NCBI RefSeq assembly: GCF_933775445.1
Contig: NC_065873.1
Location: 15,314,001 to 15,378,000, forward strand
Direction of reading: 5' to 3'
DNA: 64,000 nucleotides
Origin: Argentina anserina
Taxonomy: Eukaryota; Streptophyta; Magnoliopsida; Rosales; Rosaceae
Shown here: piece by piece, positions 61,506-64,000 of the stretch
Layout: every line of letters starts with the position of its first letter
Numbering within the stretch: position 1 is the first letter of the stretch
Notes under the pieces: generated by a model
Told to the model about the DNA's origin: nothing
Seen by the model: only the letters and a program-made list of their open reading frames with translations
Database searches by the model: none
Position numbers and translations under genes: made by a program

Positions 61506-62050
61506 CTAGATAATCGGTTGCCGCCAATCTACATCAATAGTGTCGATAACGGCAACCAACCATTCATCATTAACCTCTTTCCTTGCCATAAAGGAAAGTA
61601 ATGTGCGTCTCTGAACCTTCAACATCCTCTCGCGAACGCCATCCGCCAAGCGAATACCCGTAGCCAACTGTGCTAATTCATTGGCAGCGAGATTTTGTTC
61701 TCGAGGAATATAATCAAGCACCACGTCTAAAAATTGGTCTAACAATTCCGATGCTCGCTCCCAAAAAGGAAGTAATGTAAAATTGTTACACTTATAGACA
61801 CCCTTGAGCTGGTTAATAACTAGGAGTGAATCCCCTAATATCTCCACCTCATGGACTTCCAGATCAAATAAAAGCTCCAGGCCAATGATGATGGCCTCAT
61901 ATTCTGCCTGATTGTTAGTGCACTTCCATTCTAGTTGAAAAGAGTAACAATGTCTAACTCCAGAAGGATTAACCAAGGCAACACCCGCTCATGATAAATT
62001 ATCAGTGCTGCTACCATCAAAATACATAACACAAGGATGAGTGTGAACAA
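61506..62050 (-). pseudogene. Second (archaeal-type) RNase H, Tat copy 2
   Basis: The domain runs from VMYFDGSSTDNLS (about 62030) through CTNNQAEYEAIIIGLELLFD, LGDSLLVINQL and LDYIPREQNLAANELAQLA. A stop near 61989 splits its start. The acidic residues D, E and D are visible. Confidence 0.87.
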
Positions 62051-62560
62051 AGGAAACAACCAAGTTCTGGTCTTCGATGTCCTCCAGAATAGGATGATGC
62101 AACAAAAATTCAGACACTACCTGCCATGTGAGCGCCTTTAAGGGTGTATACTGTAAAGAAAACTCTAATAACGCCAAGATCCACTTACCAATCTGACCCC
62201 TAAGCATAGGTCTGGTAAGCATATACTTTACTAAATCGGTTTGCGCCACCACCACTGTAGTGAAGGACAACATGTAATGGTGGAGCTTAGTACCAACAAA
62301 GTACAAAGCTAAACACAACCTCTCAATTGACGAGTATCGAGTTTCAGCCTCCAATAAGGTCCGGCTCAGGTAATAAATACATGCTCAATCTTCTTGCCCC
62401 CTTCTCCATCACCATCTTGTGCTAAGAGTCCCGCGATTGAGTAAGGGGAAGCCGAGATGTATAGCTTCAACGGTACTCCAGGCCGTGGGGATCGAAGAAC
62501 AGGTGGATCAATAAGGTATTCTTTGATTTTATCAAAAGCTGCTTGTTGCTCAGGTCCCCA
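62051..62560 (-). pseudogene. First RNase H domain, Tat copy 2
   Basis: Segments include RYSSIERLCLALYFVGTKLH, VVVAQTDLVKYML and LLHHPILEDIEDQN. Stops and a shift near 62350-62390 break it from the RT. Confidence 0.8.
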
Positions 62561-63226
62561 CTAAAACTCTTGATCCGCTTTAAGCTTTAGCAAAGGAGAG
62601 AAGACTGCGGTTTTGCCAGCGGAATTAGAAATGAAACGTCGAAGGAAGTTTATTTTCCCAAGCAAACTCTGAAGTTCCATCTTGTTCCTAGGTGTCGGCG
62701 TGTCTAGAACCGCTTTTTCCTTATCCTCCGCAACTTCAATACCTTTGTCATGCACTATGAAACCCAAGAAGTCTCCTGCTCGAACCCCAAAAATGCATTT
62801 AGCTGGGTTCATCCTGAGCTTGTGTTTTCTCATCCTGGTGAACACTGTCCTCAAATTCTCGATGTGATCTTCTTTCTTCTTAGACTTGACCACCACGTCA
62901 TCGATATATACTTCGAGAATACCCCCCAGCACATCATGGAAAATCAGGTTCATTGCTCGCTGGTACGTAGCCCCTGCATTGGTCAAACCAAATGGCATAT
63001 TGTTATATTCAAACCCTCCAGTGAACCCTGGACACCGAAACATTGTTTTGTATCTATCCAGTTCATAAACAGGAATCTGGTGATAACCAGCTGTGCCGTC
63101 CATAAAAGATAGTAGTTCATGTCCTGCGACTACATCGACCAACATATCCGCCACGGGCATGGGATAGACATCTTTTGGTGTCGCAGCATTCAAATTCATG
63201 TAGTTCACACACACGAATTTTGCCAT
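62561..63226 (-). pseudogene. Reverse transcriptase, Tat copy 2 (catalytic box retained)
   Basis: It carries [40 protein letters not shown] and EVYIDDVVVKSKK. The PFGL and YIDD motifs absent from copy 1 are both present. The 5' part of RT lies in another phase (63337-63627), so at least one frameshift occurs near 63230-63340, and a TAA near 62561 ends the frame. Confidence 0.92.
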
Positions 63227-63627
63227 TTTTCTTCCACACTGGTACTATGAAAACAGACCGGTAGACTTGAACCTTGTTCCTACATGACCCATACATCCCT
63301 TATCAGTATATGGACAGCTATCTCTCGAGCACATGTTTAGGTTATCGACAACCACTGAGAATATTTAGCTGGTCGGATAATACCGGCTTGAAACATGTTT
63401 TGAACCTCTTTCTTGACTGCTGTTGCTGTGTTTGCACTCATTCGCCGTGGACTTTGTTGTACAGGCTTGTACCCCTCCATTATGGGCAAGCGATGGCAAA
63501 CCAAATCTGGTAACAAGCCCGGCATGTCCTTAAATTTCTCAGCAAAACAATCGCGGAACTCCTGCAACAACTCTACCAAACGTTGTCTCAGTTCCTCATC
63601 CAAGTGTTTACTTATTCCAACCTCCAT
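63227..63627 (-). pseudogene. RT N-terminal part and linker, Tat copy 2
   Basis: It reads MEVGISKHLDEELRQRLVEL, a YKPVQQSPRRM motif (the usual entry to Tat RTs) and AGIIRPAKYSQWL. Copy 1 has a stop within the SPRRM-type motif, and here it is intact. Confidence 0.87.
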
Positions 63628-64000
63628 GGGTCTTCTGTAGTCCCAAGATTGATCTTTTCCACTGGATCCTTCACTTTAGGTGGAGTGTCAGCCAAAGCTG
63701 CTGGCGCTGGTTGAATGAACTCTTCCTCTGCTTGAACTTCAGTTAAATCATCTCATGTTCCTCTCTGTAAATAGATAAACGTTGAATAAAAGATATGTAG
63801 GTCTGCTCTTGTTCCTGGGCCAGTGGTGTACCCATGGATGATTACTGTTTGTTTTCACGATGAATCCATGTCGATTTATATCTGTTTTAACCTGTACTAA
63901 ACCTTATCGCGTCAATTCTGAAAAATTCACCCCAACTGGAGGACCCTTAGTATCGATTCTGGCAACTCCTAAAGGCCTCATGTCACCATAATAATACTCT
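63628..64000 (-). pseudogene. Protease/RT spacer of Tat copy 2, truncated by the window edge
   Basis: It aligns with about 32260-32600 of copy 1 (YYYGDMRPLGVARIDT-like translation at the edge), just downstream of the protease. Protease, gag and 5' LTR must lie beyond position 64000. Confidence 0.75.

Overview
The window is plant nuclear DNA, AT-rich between genes and dominated by transposable elements. The evidence is split genes with GT..AG introns, a plant lysine/histidine transporter-like gene, an organellar alanyl-tRNA synthetase gene with an N-terminal targeting-type exon, and Ty3/gypsy elements of the plant Tekay and Tat lineages. It is a eudicot by gene style. A Rosaceae or similar woody/herbaceous dicot would fit, but nothing here proves the family.

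Layout. 1-4753: intergenic DNA with GA microsatellites, two back-to-back foldback MITEs (635-1486) and a CACTA-type relic (2301-2915). 4754-14239: one complete but decayed Tekay-type chromovirus element with 2.1-2.6 kb LTRs and in-frame stops throughout gag-pol. 15021-17717 (minus): the only intact cellular gene, a five-exon LHT8-like amino-acid transporter of about 530 residues. 17.8-24.3 kb: intergenic DNA with two opposed copies of a roughly 1 kb non-autonomous repeat. 24.3-26.9 kb: a broken Tat-lineage relic. 27330-41490: a 14.2 kb Tat-lineage element with a 5-bp target duplication (CCTCC). 41.5-47.8 kb: tandem repeats, a third copy of the non-autonomous repeat, a probable solo LTR and a long-TIR element. 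48046-54397: two broken alanyl-tRNA synthetase copies. The first lost its catalytic-core exons where a MITE now sits. The second is cut by the LTR of another Tat element. 54398-64000: that second Tat element, inverted relative to the first and running off the right end.

The most interesting feature is shared by both Tat elements. Between integrase and 3' LTR, on the strand opposite gag-pol, each carries a multi-exon gene encoding a plant mobile domain (PMD) protein with a C-terminal coiled coil. It has its own TATA box about 85-100 bp upstream of the ATG and intron boundaries at matching places in the two copies. An antisense intron is not removed from the sense genomic RNA, so it can survive reverse transcription. 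This supports independent transcription of the PMD gene as a stable accessory part of the element. A smaller antisense reading frame and a fossil tRNA primer-site motif lie downstream of it in both copies.

Most coding entries below are therefore pseudogenes of mobile elements. Breaks are described but not repaired. Coordinates of exon ends come from reading splice signals and homology by eye. Lineage names rest on recognised motifs, not on a search.
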